From assembly GCF_007830735.1 (NCBI RefSeq), contig NZ_VLLN01000018.1:30965-94964 (forward strand): a DNA stretch of 64,000 nucleotides. Direction: 5' to 3'. The stretch's first letter is position 1. Each line of letters starts with the position of its first letter. Source of the DNA: Geobacter argillaceus. Its GTDB lineage: Bacteria; Desulfobacterota; Desulfuromonadia; Geobacterales; DSM-12255. The position numbers and the translations under genes are program-made. The notes under the pieces are model-generated. The model was not told where the DNA came from. It saw only the letters and a program-made list of their open reading frames with translations, and did no database searches. Positions 8,512-17,666 of the stretch are shown here, piece by piece.

Positions 8512-8817
8512 ATGATAATCAAGGGAATAGAGACGGGCGGCGGTTTGGAGCAGGCATTTAAGCCGGCCAAGGAGGCTGTACAGACGCAGTCTCCCGCAGT
8601 AAGCTTTGCATCTTATCTCGGTGAAATGGTAAGCCAGGTCAATAGTGACCAACAAGCGTCGGATAAGGCGGTCCAGGAACTGGCAACGGGGCAGGCCAGG
8701 GGGCTGCACGAGGTGATGATCGCCATGGAGAAATCGTCCATTTCGTTTCAGTTCCTGACCCAGGTCCGCAATAAGGTGGTGGAAGCATACCAGGAAGTCA
8801 TGCGCATGCCGGTTTGA
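8512..8817 (+). CDS. fliE: MS-ring/rod junction protein FliE
   Basis: 101 residues, the usual FliE size. The conserved C-terminal half reads H-E-V-M-I-A-M-E-K-S-S-I-S-F-Q and ends V-V-E-A-Y-Q-E-V-M-R-M-P-V, the family hallmark. FliE anchors the rod to the FliF ring. GTGAGGAG lies ahead of the ATG. It sits between flgC and fliF as in most flagellar operons. Confidence 0.95.
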   Translation: MIIKGIETGGGLEQAFKPAKEAVQTQSPAVSFASYLGEMVSQVNSDQQASDKAVQELATGQARGLHEVMIAMEKSSISFQFLTQVRNKVVEAYQEVMRMPV

Positions 8818-8909
8818 CCCGGTTGGTTTTGTTTCCTTCCCGCTCCCCCCGCATCAATGGGTGAGCAACGTTTCTCTACGTACCTTGTTTCTATCCGCGG
8901 AGTAACTCG

Positions 8910-10490
8910 ATGCCGGAAGGCTTGAAAAAACTGCTGGAACCCTTCCTTGCTCTTCCCCCGGCCAAGCGCTGGCTGATCGGAGGAATAGTCGGCCTGTCGC
9001 TTGCGACCTTTGCCATTCTCATTATTGTGGCGAACAAAACCGACTATCGTCCGCTTTTTGCCAACCTGACCGGCGAAGATGCCGGGGAGATTGTCAAAAA
9101 ACTCAAGGAGCAGAAGATCCCCTATCAGATTTCTTCGGACGGCAAGGCACTCCTGGTGCCAGCGGACAAGGTGTATGAGCTCCGCCTTTCCCTTGCGTCG
9201 GACGGGCTTCCCCAGGGAGGCGGAATCGGTTTCGAGATCTTTGATCGCAAGAACTTCGGGGTCACCGAATTTGTTCAGAAACTCAACTACCAAAGGGCAC
9301 TGCAGGGAGAGTTGTCCCGAACTATAACCCAGTTGGCCGGGGTTGAGCAGGCGAGGGTACATCTGGCCATCCCTGAAAAGTCCTTGTTCAAGGAAAACGA
9401 GAAGCCTGCGACCGCCTCGGTCGTGCTGAAAATGAAGTCCAACCGGACCCTGCGGGAAAGCGATGTGCAGGGGATCGTCCATCTTATTGCCTCGTCGGTC
9501 GAGGGGATGGACCCGGAGCATGTGAGTGTGCTGGACGGGCGTGGGAAAATACTGAGCAAGGGAGGGCCCAGCGATCAGTCCAGCAAGCTGACTGCCGGAA
9601 TGCAGGACCTCCAGCGCAACTACGAGCGGAACCTGGAGGACCGGCTTCAGTCGCTTCTGGATAAGGTGGTCGGGAGTGGCCGTTCAGCTGCCAGGGTAAC
9701 GGCATCGTTCAATTTCAAGCAGGTCGAGAAATTCGAGGAGCGCTACGACCCAGAGGCTGCTGCGGTCAGGAGCGAGCAGCGCACCGAGGAAAAAGGTTCG
9801 TCTTCCTCGGCTGCCACAGGCGTTCCCGGTGTCCAGTCCAATCTCGGGCGTCCCGGCGCGATGCCGGCGATGCCGGCAACCGGTGGAGGTTCCAAGAGCG
9901 ACGAAACGCTCAACTACGAGGTAAGCCGCTCGACCGCCAGGACCATAGAGCCGGTGGGTAACGTGGAAAAGGTCTCCGTGGCCATCCTTGTGGACGGCAA
10001 GTACGAACTGCCGCCGGGAGCCAAGGAGGGGGCAAAGCCGAAGTATGCTCCCCGCACCCCTGACGAACTACAGAAGATCGAGGCACTGGTCAAAAGCGCT
10101 GTCGGATTCAACCCACAGCGGGGCGACCAGGTAACGGTTGCCAATATTTCGTTTCAGGATACGGGCGACGTCGGTGTCGGTGATCAGGCTAGCTGGTGGT
10201 CAGCGCCGATATTCATGAGCCTGCTCAAGAACCTGCTGATTGGGGCAGGATTCCTCGTCCTGATATTTATGGTGATCAGACCTCTCTTGACAACGCTGCG
10301 GTCCAGTGTTCCCACTTCCTTTGTTCCTGAACAGGATGCCGAAGATGAAGTGCGTAAAATGGTAGAGGCACGTAAAGCGATGCTGACCCAGCAATCGGCC
10401 GCCCAGGTGGATCTCATCGACAAGGTTAAGCAGGATCCGTATCAGGCTTCGCAGGTGCTGCGAAACTGGCTCGAAAGCAGCAGGAAGTAG
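8910..10490 (+). CDS. fliF: Flagellar MS-ring protein FliF
   Basis: 526 residues, typical for FliF. One transmembrane helix lies near the N-terminus (about 20-43) and a second near 437-457, with a large periplasmic ring-forming region between (YscJ/FliF domain, A-R-V-H-L-A-I-P-E). The cytoplasmic tail of about 70 residues carries the FliG-binding end (V-L-R-N-W-L-E). A linker rich in Pro, Gly and Ala is at about 300-330. It forms the membrane base of the motor. fliG follows after 3 bases. Confidence 0.95.
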   Translation: MPEGLKKLLEPFLALPPAKRWLIGGIVGLSLATFAILIIVANKTDYRPLFANLTGEDAGEIVKKLKEQKIPYQISSDGKALLVPADKVYELRLSLASDGLPQGGGIGFEIFDRKNFGVTEFVQKLNYQRALQGELSRTITQLAGVEQARVHLAIPEKSLFKENEKPATASVVLKMKSNRTLRESDVQGIVHLIASSVEGMDPEHVSVLDGRGKILSKGGPSDQSSKLTAGMQDLQRNYERNLEDRLQSLLDKVVGSGRSAARVTASFNFKQVEKFEERYDPEAAAVRSEQRTEEKGSSSSAATGVPGVQSNLGRPGAMPAMPATGGGSKSDETLNYEVSRSTARTIEPVGNVEKVSVAILVDGKYELPPGAKEGAKPKYAPRTPDELQKIEALVKSAVGFNPQRGDQVTVANISFQDTGDVGVGDQASWWSAPIFMSLLKNLLIGAGFLVLIFMVIRPLLTTLRSSVPTSFVPEQDAEDEVRKMVEARKAMLTQQSAAQVDLIDKVKQDPYQASQVLRNWLESSRK

Positions 10491-10493
10491 CCA

Positions 10494-11546
10494 GTGGCCG
10501 ATAATAACGCGCTGAGGGAATCAATGTCATCTGCGCCAGAAAGTGTAGCTTCGTTGTCCGGTACCGAGAAGGCTGCCATCCTCCTTCTCTACATAGGGAC
10601 GGAAGCGACCAGCAAGATCCTTCAGCACATGGAGGACAACGAGATCAAGAAGATCAGCTCAGCCATGGCTAATCTCGGTCATGTGGGGCTGCCGGTGATC
10701 CAGGAAGTCGTGGATGAGTACCAGCGGATTACCGACCCGGAGTCCGGCTTCTTCGCCCAAGGTGAGGAGTACGTCCGGAAGATTCTGGAAAAGGCGCTCG
10801 GGCCCCAGAAGGCAGAACTCCTCCTTATGGAGATGCAGTCGTCCGCCTTCGGCGATATCGAGGACATCCTGTCCAACATGGATGCCAAGACCATTGCCAA
10901 CTTCCTCTCCCAGGAACACCCCCAGACCATTGCCGTTATCGTTGCCAAACTCCGCCCCAAGCAGACCAGCGAGATCGTTGGGTATCTCCCCATCGACCTC
11001 CAGGCCGAGGTTATCATCCGGATTGCCGATGTGGATCAGGTTTCCCCCGAGATCCTCAACGATATCGACGAGGTGGTGAAGCGGGAACTGTCTGCCATGG
11101 GCGGTACCCAACGGTTCAAGGTCGGCGGGGTGGAAAAGGTTGTCGAGATGTTCAACCACCTGGAGCGGAGCAAAGAGAAGCACATCCTGGATAAGCTGGA
11201 TGTGATGAATCCGCCGCTCGCCGAGGTCATCAGGAAGCACCTGTTCACCTTTGAAGATATCTTCAGGCTGGATGACCGTTCCATCCAGGCAATCATGCGC
11301 GAGATATCGAACGATACCCTGACCCTGGCACTGAAGGCCTCGACGGACGAGATCAAGGACAAGGTGTTCCGTAATATCTCCAGCCGCGCTGCGGACATGA
11401 TCAAGGAAGACCTGGAGGTGATGGGACCGGTTCGGCTCTCGGATGTGGAAAAGGCCCAGTCGGAAATCATCAAGATCGTCAGGAAGATGGAGGAAGAAGG
11501 GAAGATTGTGCTGGCCGGGCGCGGGGCAGACGATGTGCTCGTTTAG
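10494..11546 (+). CDS. fliG: Flagellar motor switch protein FliG
   Basis: 350 residues with the three FliG regions. The N-terminal domain (G-T-E-K-A-A-I-L-L-L) binds FliF, the middle domain includes the E-H-P-Q-T-I-A motif, and the C-terminal torque domain carries conserved charged residues (D-D-R-S-I-Q, and R-E-I near residue 270). It couples the stator to the rotor. A GTG start at 10494 follows GGAAG; an ATG at 10524 would shorten it by ten residues. The 3' end overlaps fliH by 14 bases. Confidence 0.95.
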   Translation: MADNNALRESMSSAPESVASLSGTEKAAILLLYIGTEATSKILQHMEDNEIKKISSAMANLGHVGLPVIQEVVDEYQRITDPESGFFAQGEEYVRKILEKALGPQKAELLLMEMQSSAFGDIEDILSNMDAKTIANFLSQEHPQTIAVIVAKLRPKQTSEIVGYLPIDLQAEVIIRIADVDQVSPEILNDIDEVVKRELSAMGGTQRFKVGGVEKVVEMFNHLERSKEKHILDKLDVMNPPLAEVIRKHLFTFEDIFRLDDRSIQAIMREISNDTLTLALKASTDEIKDKVFRNISSRAADMIKEDLEVMGPVRLSDVEKAQSEIIKIVRKMEEEGKIVLAGRGADDVLV

Positions 11547-12345
11547 ACCATCCAAGATCATCAAGTCTGATCTCCTCAAGGATCAGACCGTCCGCTCTTT
11601 CGACTTTTCGCCGCTGTCCGCCGATGGGGGAGCATTCCCGGCTCCTGCGGAGAGCGATGAGTTCATTCCGCTACAGATCCTTGACTGTACCCAGCCGGTG
11701 GCAGTTGTCCCGCCTCTTTCCGAACAAGAGGTCGACACGCCGGAAGATGAGCCAGCTGACCTTCCGGCGATCGCCGGCATAAGCGAGGACGAGTTGCAGC
11801 TTCAGCTGCAGGATGCCTTCAACCGTGGGCTGGAAGAGGGCAGGCGTCAGGCGGAGCGTGGTCTCTCCAATGTATTCAAGGCACTTCGGGACGGTATTAC
11901 CGGCCTCACCGATCTTCGTGACAAGGTCATGCGGGAGAGCGAAGCAGACCTGTTGGCGCTCTCCATCATGGTTGCCCGCAAGATCATCCAGCGGGAGATC
12001 ACCCTTGATCAGCAGATCCTCGCCGGCGTCATCACGACGGCACTCGATGCCGTTACCGATCTCGATCGGGTAACGATCCGCCTGAACCCGGAGGATTACG
12101 CACTGGTGAACAGCGACCGGGAGCGGTTCATCACCGGCATCGGTCGCGACAATCAGGTAACCCTCACCCCTGATGAGCAGATCATGCGCGGCGGCTGCAT
12201 GGTGGATACCCCCACCGGCACGATCGACGCCCGTATCGAGACCCAGCTCGAAGAGATCTTCCACCGATTCATGGAGGAGCGTGGAACTCCGATTGACTTC
12301 ATCAGTGGTGTCGGTGAAGGAGGCGGCAATGATGCAGACCGATAG
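11533..12345 (+). CDS. fliH: Flagellar export ATPase regulator FliH
   Basis: 270 residues. The pattern is that of FliH: a variable acidic N-terminus, a central helical segment with G-x-x-x-G-type spacing (R-G-L-E-E-G-R-R-Q-A-E-R-G), and a conserved V-ATPase E-subunit-like C-terminal half (A-R-K-I-I-Q-R-E, V-T-I-R-L-N-P-E-D). FliH binds and restrains FliI and delivers it to the export gate. Its start lies inside the end of fliG and its end overlaps fliI by 17 bases, so the three are tightly coupled. Confidence 0.9.
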   Translation: MCSFRPSKIIKSDLLKDQTVRSFDFSPLSADGGAFPAPAESDEFIPLQILDCTQPVAVVPPLSEQEVDTPEDEPADLPAIAGISEDELQLQLQDAFNRGLEEGRRQAERGLSNVFKALRDGITGLTDLRDKVMRESEADLLALSIMVARKIIQREITLDQQILAGVITTALDAVTDLDRVTIRLNPEDYALVNSDRERFITGIGRDNQVTLTPDEQIMRGGCMVDTPTGTIDARIETQLEEIFHRFMEERGTPIDFISGVGEGGGNDADR

Positions 12346-13663
12346 AATCAATCTGACCCGCTACATGCCGGGAATTGCCGCCAACAGGCAGATACGCTTC
12401 CATGGCAAGGTCACGCAGGTGGTGGGGCTGGTCATCGAAGGGTACTGTCCGGATACGGCGGTGGGATCTCTTTGCGAGATCCATACCCATGGTGGCGACC
12501 GTATCCAGGCCGAGGTGGTAGGTTTTCGTGAAAACAAGGCCCTGCTCATGCCCCTTGGTGAACTGCGCGGGGTGGGATTGGGGAGTCTCATTTCGGTCCG
12601 TCGCCAGAAGTCGTCGCTGGGGGTCGGTCGGAGCCTGTTGGGCCGGGTCATTGATGGGTTGGGTAACCCGATTGACGAGTTGGGACCCATTTTCACCGAA
12701 GAGGAGTACCCGATCTATGCCATGCCGGTGAACCCCCTCAAGCGTGCACCGATCCGCAAGCCTCTCGATCTCGGCATCCGGGCCATCAACGGGCTCCTCA
12801 CCTGCGGTGAAGGACAGCGGGTCGGGATCATGGCTGGCTCCGGCGTGGGCAAGTCGACGCTTCTGGGGATGATTGCCCGCTATACCGAGGCCGATGTCAA
12901 CGTAATCGCGCTCATCGGCGAGCGGGGAAGGGAACTCCGGGAGTTCATCGAAAAGGACCTGCAGGAGGAGGGGCTGAAAAAATCGGTGGTGATCGTTGCC
13001 ACCTCTGATCAGCCGCCTCTGGTGCGGATGCGTGGGGCCTACATCGCCACCACCATCGCCGAATACTTCCAGTCCCAGGGGAAGCGGGTGCTTTTGATGA
13101 TGGACTCGGCCACCCGTTTTGCCATGGCCATGCGCGAGGTCGGTCTGGCCATCGGCGAGCCACCCACCACCAAGGGGTATACCCCTTCGGTCTTTGCCGC
13201 CCTGCCCAAGCTTCTGGAAAGGACCGGCAACTTCCTTCAGGGAAGTATCACCGGCCTCTACACAGTGCTTGTCGAAGGCGACGATTTCAATGAGCCCATT
13301 TCCGACGCCATGCGGAGCATTCTGGACGGTCACATTCTGCTTTCACGCGAACTTGCGTCCCGGGCCATTTATCCGCCGGTCGACGTGCTGTCCAGTGCCA
13401 GCCGGGTCATGATGGACGTGACGATCAAAGGGCATCAACAGTTGTCGGCGCGCTTCAAGGAACTGCTGGCAACCTACCGCCAGGCGGAAGACCTGATCAA
13501 TATCGGTGCCTATAAGGCGGGAAGCAACCCGGCCATCGATTATGCCATTGCCAAGATGGAGAAAGTCAACGCATACATCCGCCAGGACATCCATACGGGA
13601 GTCAGTGTGGAGCAGGCGGTAAGCGGGCTTCAGGAACTGTTCGATGAAACGGCTGCAGCGTAA
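12329..13663 (+). CDS. fliI: Flagellum-specific export ATPase FliI
   Basis: 444 residues, homologous in layout to F-type ATPase beta subunits. Walker A is G-S-G-V-G-K-S-T (M-A-G-S-G-V-G-K-S-T-L-L-G), Walker B is R-V-L-L-M-M-D-S-A-T-R, and the catalytic glutamate segment is G-E-R-G-R-E. It energises early steps of type III flagellar export. AGGAGG lies 5-6 bases before the ATG at 12329; a second ATG follows immediately at 12332. Confidence 0.95.
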   Translation: MMQTDRINLTRYMPGIAANRQIRFHGKVTQVVGLVIEGYCPDTAVGSLCEIHTHGGDRIQAEVVGFRENKALLMPLGELRGVGLGSLISVRRQKSSLGVGRSLLGRVIDGLGNPIDELGPIFTEEEYPIYAMPVNPLKRAPIRKPLDLGIRAINGLLTCGEGQRVGIMAGSGVGKSTLLGMIARYTEADVNVIALIGERGRELREFIEKDLQEEGLKKSVVIVATSDQPPLVRMRGAYIATTIAEYFQSQGKRVLLMMDSATRFAMAMREVGLAIGEPPTTKGYTPSVFAALPKLLERTGNFLQGSITGLYTVLVEGDDFNEPISDAMRSILDGHILLSRELASRAIYPPVDVLSSASRVMMDVTIKGHQQLSARFKELLATYRQAEDLINIGAYKAGSNPAIDYAIAKMEKVNAYIRQDIHTGVSVEQAVSGLQELFDETAAA

Positions 13664-13696
13664 TCGCCATTGCTGCAGTGAGTTGAGGAGCGGAAG

Positions 13697-14143
13697 ATGC
13701 CCAAGGATGGGTTTCGTCTTCAGCAGGTGCTGAATTACCGGCGCGAGGTGGAAAAGGCCCGCAAGCAGGAGTTAGCGGTGGCCCGGAGCGAGTTCGATAA
13801 CGCCACCCGGCGCCTCAAGAGCGAAGAGGAAAAGGCCGAACGGCTTTCGCGGGAGTTGAAGGAAAAGGAGACGGCCGGCATTCTGGCCCTGGAGTTTCAA
13901 CTCTACGCCGAGTTTTCGCGCAAGCAGTCATCGGATATAAAAAACCAGCGCGAAGCGGTAAGTACCCTGAACGAAGAAGTTGAGGAGAAGCGCGAGATCC
14001 TGCTGAGCGCGGCCAAGGACAAAAAGGTACTGGAATCCTTCAAGGATAAGACGACCGCGGCCCATCGCCTGGACGTGGCCGCCAAGGAACGAAATTTTCT
14101 GGATGAGATTGCCATTCAGGGAAACAGTCGGAGTAAAAAGTGA
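13697..14143 (+). CDS. fliJ: Flagellar export chaperone FliJ
   Basis: 148 residues, almost wholly helical and rich in Lys, Glu and Arg, as expected for the coiled coil FliJ that acts as the central stalk of the FliI hexamer. The conserved start F-R-L-Q-Q-V-L-N-Y-R-R is present. GAGGAG precedes the ATG, and it lies directly after fliI. Its stop overlaps the next gene's GTG start. Confidence 0.9.
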   Translation: MPKDGFRLQQVLNYRREVEKARKQELAVARSEFDNATRRLKSEEEKAERLSRELKEKETAGILALEFQLYAEFSRKQSSDIKNQREAVSTLNEEVEEKREILLSAAKDKKVLESFKDKTTAAHRLDVAAKERNFLDEIAIQGNSRSKK

Positions 14144-14685
14144 AGAAGTTGCTCAGTGCAGTGGTTCTTGTTTCGGTGCTGATATTCTGGTTGCTCGGGA
14201 GCGATCTGCTTCGCCGGGTTGGCCACGCCGAGGCGGCAAATGCCGTTGTTCCCGCGACAGGGACCAAGGACGGCGAAAAAACGGCGTTGTTTGGTTCGGG
14301 ACCTTCCAGCGACGAACTGGCCGGTTTTGAGATCCGGCGTCGCCAGTTGGCGGAAAAGGAAGCGGCGCTGAACGCCAAGGAGCAGGAGTTGAAAAAGCTT
14401 GCCACCAAGCTGGATACCAGGCTTGCTGAAATCAACGCCGTGAAGAAGTCCCTGGACGAGTCGGTCAAGGCCAAGAAGCAGGAGATGGACGAGCGTTACC
14501 GGCGAATGCTGAAAATTTACAAGGGGCTCAAACCAGAGGAAGCGGGCAAGCTGATGGACAAACTGGACGAGGATACGGTTGTCGGCATGCTCAATCAGAT
14601 GGACCAGAAGACCGCCATCAAGCTCATTCCGTTCCTGAATCAACCACGGGTCCTCAAATGGTCCCGGCTCAATCTGTCGAAGTGA
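14140..14685 (+). CDS. MotE-like flagellar chaperone / FliJ-FliK intergenic protein
   Basis: 181 residues. An N-terminal membrane anchor or signal (V-V-L-V-S-V-L-I-F-W-L-L) is followed by a long charged coiled coil (about 65-115), and then an MgtE-N-like helical domain (K-I-Y-K-G-L-K-P-E-E-A, F-L-N-Q-P-R). This is the layout of MotE-type proteins encoded beside fliJ and fliK, reported to help MotC or stator function in other bacteria. It starts with GTG overlapping fliJ by four bases. Confidence 0.7.
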   Translation: MKKLLSAVVLVSVLIFWLLGSDLLRRVGHAEAANAVVPATGTKDGEKTALFGSGPSSDELAGFEIRRRQLAEKEAALNAKEQELKKLATKLDTRLAEINAVKKSLDESVKAKKQEMDERYRRMLKIYKGLKPEEAGKLMDKLDEDTVVGMLNQMDQKTAIKLIPFLNQPRVLKWSRLNLSK

Positions 14686-14754
14686 TACTACGCCGGTCAA
14701 CGGAGCCGGTTTGGATATTGGGGTGCAATCCACGCGGAAAGGGGGTGATATACA

Positions 14755-16413
14755 ATGGAAAGCAATGCAATAGCAGTACTCGTACCGCCAGCCATGCCCC
14801 AGAACGGCGTCGTGGCTGCGGAACTGCCGGGAGCCCCCGGCGGAGACGCGATCTCGTCCCAGTTCGGCAGAATGCTGACTGGAACGACAGGAGCATCCAT
14901 GCCGGTGACAATGCCGGTCCCGGCTGTCCCGGTTCGAACCATGGCAATTCCCGTGGATATGCTGCCGGCAACAGGAGAGCAGTCTGGCCAAACGCCTCCG
15001 GCTGCAGGCGGTAACGTCCCTTCTTCCCTGTTACCGGATAAAACGGCTATCTCCGCACTGTTCGCCTTCCAGGCAGCACCGGCGTCTCTGCCCGGGAACG
15101 GTGAAACCCCGCAGAAGGCGGGGGAGGCTGGTGACGCAGGAATGCTTCTCGTACCTGTTCAGAATGATACAGGCAGTGAGATGGCACCAAAAGATGCTAA
15201 GAAAACAACAGCGGAGAGTGGCCAGGCAGTAACAACAGAGCCGTCCCCGGAAACCACCGAAATTCTGTTGGCTGCCACGCTGCAACTTCTGTCGCAACCT
15301 GTGCCGACCAGCCAACTGCCGAAGCGACCTGATGTGTCGGAATCATCAGACCGGAGTGCCGTTAAGACGGTCAACACCGTTAATCTTGTCAACACAGTCA
15401 ATCCTGTCGATGTTAATCCTACTGGTTCAGTTGATACCCGTACAAAGGGAGCCCAGCCGGCTGTTGCTGTGACGGTACCAGGTCTGAGCGTACCTGCACA
15501 ACCGGCAAGTATGGTGGAACCGGCATTGCGGATGGCGGTGGCAACCCCTGTTGCCGAAATTGCCAAAGACCAAAAGGTCACGGCTTCTCAGGCCGTGCCA
15601 ATAGAAGCTGATCGGGTAGCCATGCCGATGGCTGGAGAAGAACGTTCAGCGCTGGCTGCACAGTTCAGCGGGAAGCCGTTAAAGGCTCCGGTCAGGGGGG
15701 CACACGATCCGGTATCGGTTCGCGGCACCGAAGCGCCGGCACCAGCGGCCAGTGGTCAGATTTTCAACCGACCGCTACTGGAAGTAGTTGTGGAAGATGC
15801 TGTAACTAATCAGTCGGCTGAATTGGCCGCAAAACCTGCCAAGGCTGACCTGTCGTCGGATCTGGCGACAGTGGGCAAGTCACCGCAAACGCTGATCGGT
15901 GGTGCCGGCGCGATGAAGGTTGAACCGGCAGTGCTCCCGACAGCCGGTGAGGCGGTAAAAGCACCCAGCCATGAGCAGATACTGGCACAGGTCAAGGAAC
16001 AGCTCGGCAAGGCCGAGTTCCGTGCCGACGACGGGCGGGTGGTCCTGCGGCTTCATCCCGAGGAACTCGGCTCTCTCAGAATTGACGTGAAACTTGACGA
16101 CCAGCGGCTGCGGCTTCATATCGTGGCCGAGAACCCGGCAGTACGGGAAGCACTTACCGCTAACATGGACAGCCTGAAAGAAACCTTGTCCCGGCAACAG
16201 ATCGTAGTGGACCGGTTTGAGGTAACCAGTGGGCAGGGACATGATCAACAACAGCTCTTCAAGGAACATCGGCAGCAGGTTCTGGACGGACGGGGCAATC
16301 GGCCCGGCCGTATTCTGACTGCACAGGCCGAAGATGATGAGGTTGTGGGCCGCCGGGCAATGAACGCCTATTGGGCACCCCAAGAGAGCAGCTTGCTGGA
16401 TGTCCGTTTTTAA
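14755..16413 (+). CDS. fliK: Flagellar hook-length control protein FliK
   Basis: 552 residues. The N-terminal ~400 residues are low-complexity (Ala, Pro, Thr, Val), including tandem V-N-T-V-N-type repeats encoded at about 15369-15412. The conserved C-terminal Flg_hook domain (about 400-500) contains L-R-L-H-P-E-E-L-G-S-L-R-I and V-R-E-A-L, the substrate-switch region that contacts FlhB. FliK acts as the ruler for the hook. Its divergent N-terminus is normal for the family. GGGGTGATA precedes the ATG. Confidence 0.9.
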   Translation: MESNAIAVLVPPAMPQNGVVAAELPGAPGGDAISSQFGRMLTGTTGASMPVTMPVPAVPVRTMAIPVDMLPATGEQSGQTPPAAGGNVPSSLLPDKTAISALFAFQAAPASLPGNGETPQKAGEAGDAGMLLVPVQNDTGSEMAPKDAKKTTAESGQAVTTEPSPETTEILLAATLQLLSQPVPTSQLPKRPDVSESSDRSAVKTVNTVNLVNTVNPVDVNPTGSVDTRTKGAQPAVAVTVPGLSVPAQPASMVEPALRMAVATPVAEIAKDQKVTASQAVPIEADRVAMPMAGEERSALAAQFSGKPLKAPVRGAHDPVSVRGTEAPAPAASGQIFNRPLLEVVVEDAVTNQSAELAAKPAKADLSSDLATVGKSPQTLIGGAGAMKVEPAVLPTAGEAVKAPSHEQILAQVKEQLGKAEFRADDGRVVLRLHPEELGSLRIDVKLDDQRLRLHIVAENPAVREALTANMDSLKETLSRQQIVVDRFEVTSGQGHDQQQLFKEHRQQVLDGRGNRPGRILTAQAEDDEVVGRRAMNAYWAPQESSLLDVRF

Positions 16414-16442
16414 GGACAGTGCAAGCTGGAAAGGAGGAACGT

Positions 16443-17105
16443 ATGGTGAATGCAGTTACAGCAACAACTAATGCTGCGGATGGCGCGGCTGCCATGAAGA
16501 AAGCAACCGGCATGAACAAGGACGACTTTCTCAAGCTGTTCGTGACCCAGCTTCAGCAGCAGGATCCGTTGAAACCCCAGGACGGCAGCCAGTTCATCGC
16601 TCAACTCGCCCAGCTTTCCCAGGTCGAGCAGGCTTACAACACCAACACCAACCTGCAGAGCCTGTTGGCGGCCCAGAATAACAACACGGTGGTATCGGCC
16701 GTTTCCTTCATCGGCAAGGATGTGTTGGCAACAGGAAACCAGGTGGCTCTCACGGCCGGCAGTCCGGCTAACCTGAATTTCAGGCTGAGCGAACCGGCGT
16801 CTTCCCTGAAGGTCGATATCAGGGATGCGGCCGGCAACCTGGTCAGAACCCTGACTTCGGGACAGACCGCGGCAGGGGACGGTAGTATCGCCTGGGATGG
16901 CAAGGGTGGCAATGGTTTACTGCTGTCGTCCGGCACCTACACATTCGAGGTTACTGGTATGAATGCCAGCGGCGGGGCCGTTGCCGGAACTTCGCTGGTC
17001 AGTGGCCGTATCGACGGGGTCAGGATTGATGGGAGTACCCCGATCCTCACGGCCGGCGGCATTGATATTGGCATGGGTGCTGTTCTGCAGGTGAAAGGGG
17101 TATGA
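16443..17105 (+). CDS. flgD: Flagellar hook assembly (cap) protein FlgD
   Basis: 220 residues. The N-terminal F-L-K-L-F-V-T-Q-L-Q-x-Q-D-P-L-K-P signature of hook-capping proteins is exact, followed by an FlgD Ig-like domain (W-D-G-K-G-G-N-G, and G-T-Y-T-F-E-V). It caps the growing hook and is discarded later. AAAGGAGG sits 5-6 bases before the ATG at 16443. The stop overlaps the next start (ATGA). Confidence 0.95.
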   Translation: MVNAVTATTNAADGAAAMKKATGMNKDDFLKLFVTQLQQQDPLKPQDGSQFIAQLAQLSQVEQAYNTNTNLQSLLAAQNNNTVVSAVSFIGKDVLATGNQVALTAGSPANLNFRLSEPASSLKVDIRDAAGNLVRTLTSGQTAAGDGSIAWDGKGGNGLLLSSGTYTFEVTGMNASGGAVAGTSLVSGRIDGVRIDGSTPILTAGGIDIGMGAVLQVKGV

Positions 17106-17491
17106 ACGTGATCGACAAGATCTTCATCCCTGAACCGATCCAGGTAACGACACCGCAACCGGCACGGCGGGCACCGAGCCATTCGGCCAAGCCGACCACA
17201 TCGTTTGCAACCATTCTCGGTCAGAAACTGCCGGCTCAGGGGCTCAAGTTTTCCCAGCATGCCCGGGAGCGGCTGGCTGCCAGGGGGATTTCCCTGAACG
17301 ATGTCGATCTGCAGAAACTGGAAGGGGCCGTCAACAGCGTGGCACAAAAAGGGGGCAAGGATTCCCTGATTATGATGGGTGACGCGGCGTTCGTGGTCAG
17401 CGTCAGCAACCGGACCGTGGTTACCGCCGTGGACCGGGCCGCTATGCAGGGGAATGTCTTTACCAAGATCGATTCGGCAGTCATAGTCTAG
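17102..17491 (+). CDS. Flagellar operon protein, TIGR02530 family
   Basis: 129 residues. It contains F-S-Q-H-A-R-E-R-L-A-A-R-G-I and a following V-A-Q-K-G-G-K-D-S-L region, matching the small family found between flgD and flgE in Firmicutes and deltaproteobacteria. Start overlaps flgD stop. The molecular role is not established; its fixed position suggests a hook-assembly accessory. Confidence 0.8.
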   Translation: MNVIDKIFIPEPIQVTTPQPARRAPSHSAKPTTSFATILGQKLPAQGLKFSQHARERLAARGISLNDVDLQKLEGAVNSVAQKGGKDSLIMMGDAAFVVSVSNRTVVTAVDRAAMQGNVFTKIDSAVIV

Positions 17492-17503
17492 AAGCCGTAA
17501 CCA

Positions 17504-17541
17504 GTGACTGGTAACTCGTGACTGGTAACTCGTGACTGGTA
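17504..17541. repeat. Tandem 14-bp repeat
   Basis: 2.7 copies of the unit GTGACTGGTAACTC lie just after the TIGR02530 gene. Similar words in inverted orientation occur at 22755-22783 and 23090-23115. Confidence 0.85.
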
Positions 17542-17586
17542 AAAGCAAAACCTAGAACGTTGAATTTTGAACTTTGAACCAACAAC

Positions 17587-17640
17587 CGGGCTGGCCCTCC
17601 TGAAGGAAGCCCGCGGGATGCCGACCGACAGACGCATCCC
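17587..17640 (+). other. Two adjacent hairpins in the flgE leader
   Basis: CGGGCT pairs with AGCCCG (17587-17613), and directly after it GGGATGC pairs with GCATCCC (17615-17640). They end 26 bases before the flgE start and have no T-run, so they look like a structured 5' leader rather than a terminator. No known riboswitch class is recognised. Confidence 0.45.
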
Positions 17641-17666
17641 CCAACAGTGCTAAAGGAGGCACGAAA

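Noticed and set aside
12302..13333. Long antisense frames within fliI, fliG, flgI and other flagellar genes
   Set aside because: They mirror highly conserved genes on the opposite strand, lack ribosome sites and have no protein motifs.
17504..17541. The tandem repeat as a CRISPR array
   Set aside because: Repeat units are 14 bp and abut without spacers; there are no cas genes in the window.
17587..17640. c-di-GMP (GEMM) riboswitch upstream of flgE
   Set aside because: The conserved GEMM core bases and tetraloop receptor pattern are absent; only simple hairpins are seen.
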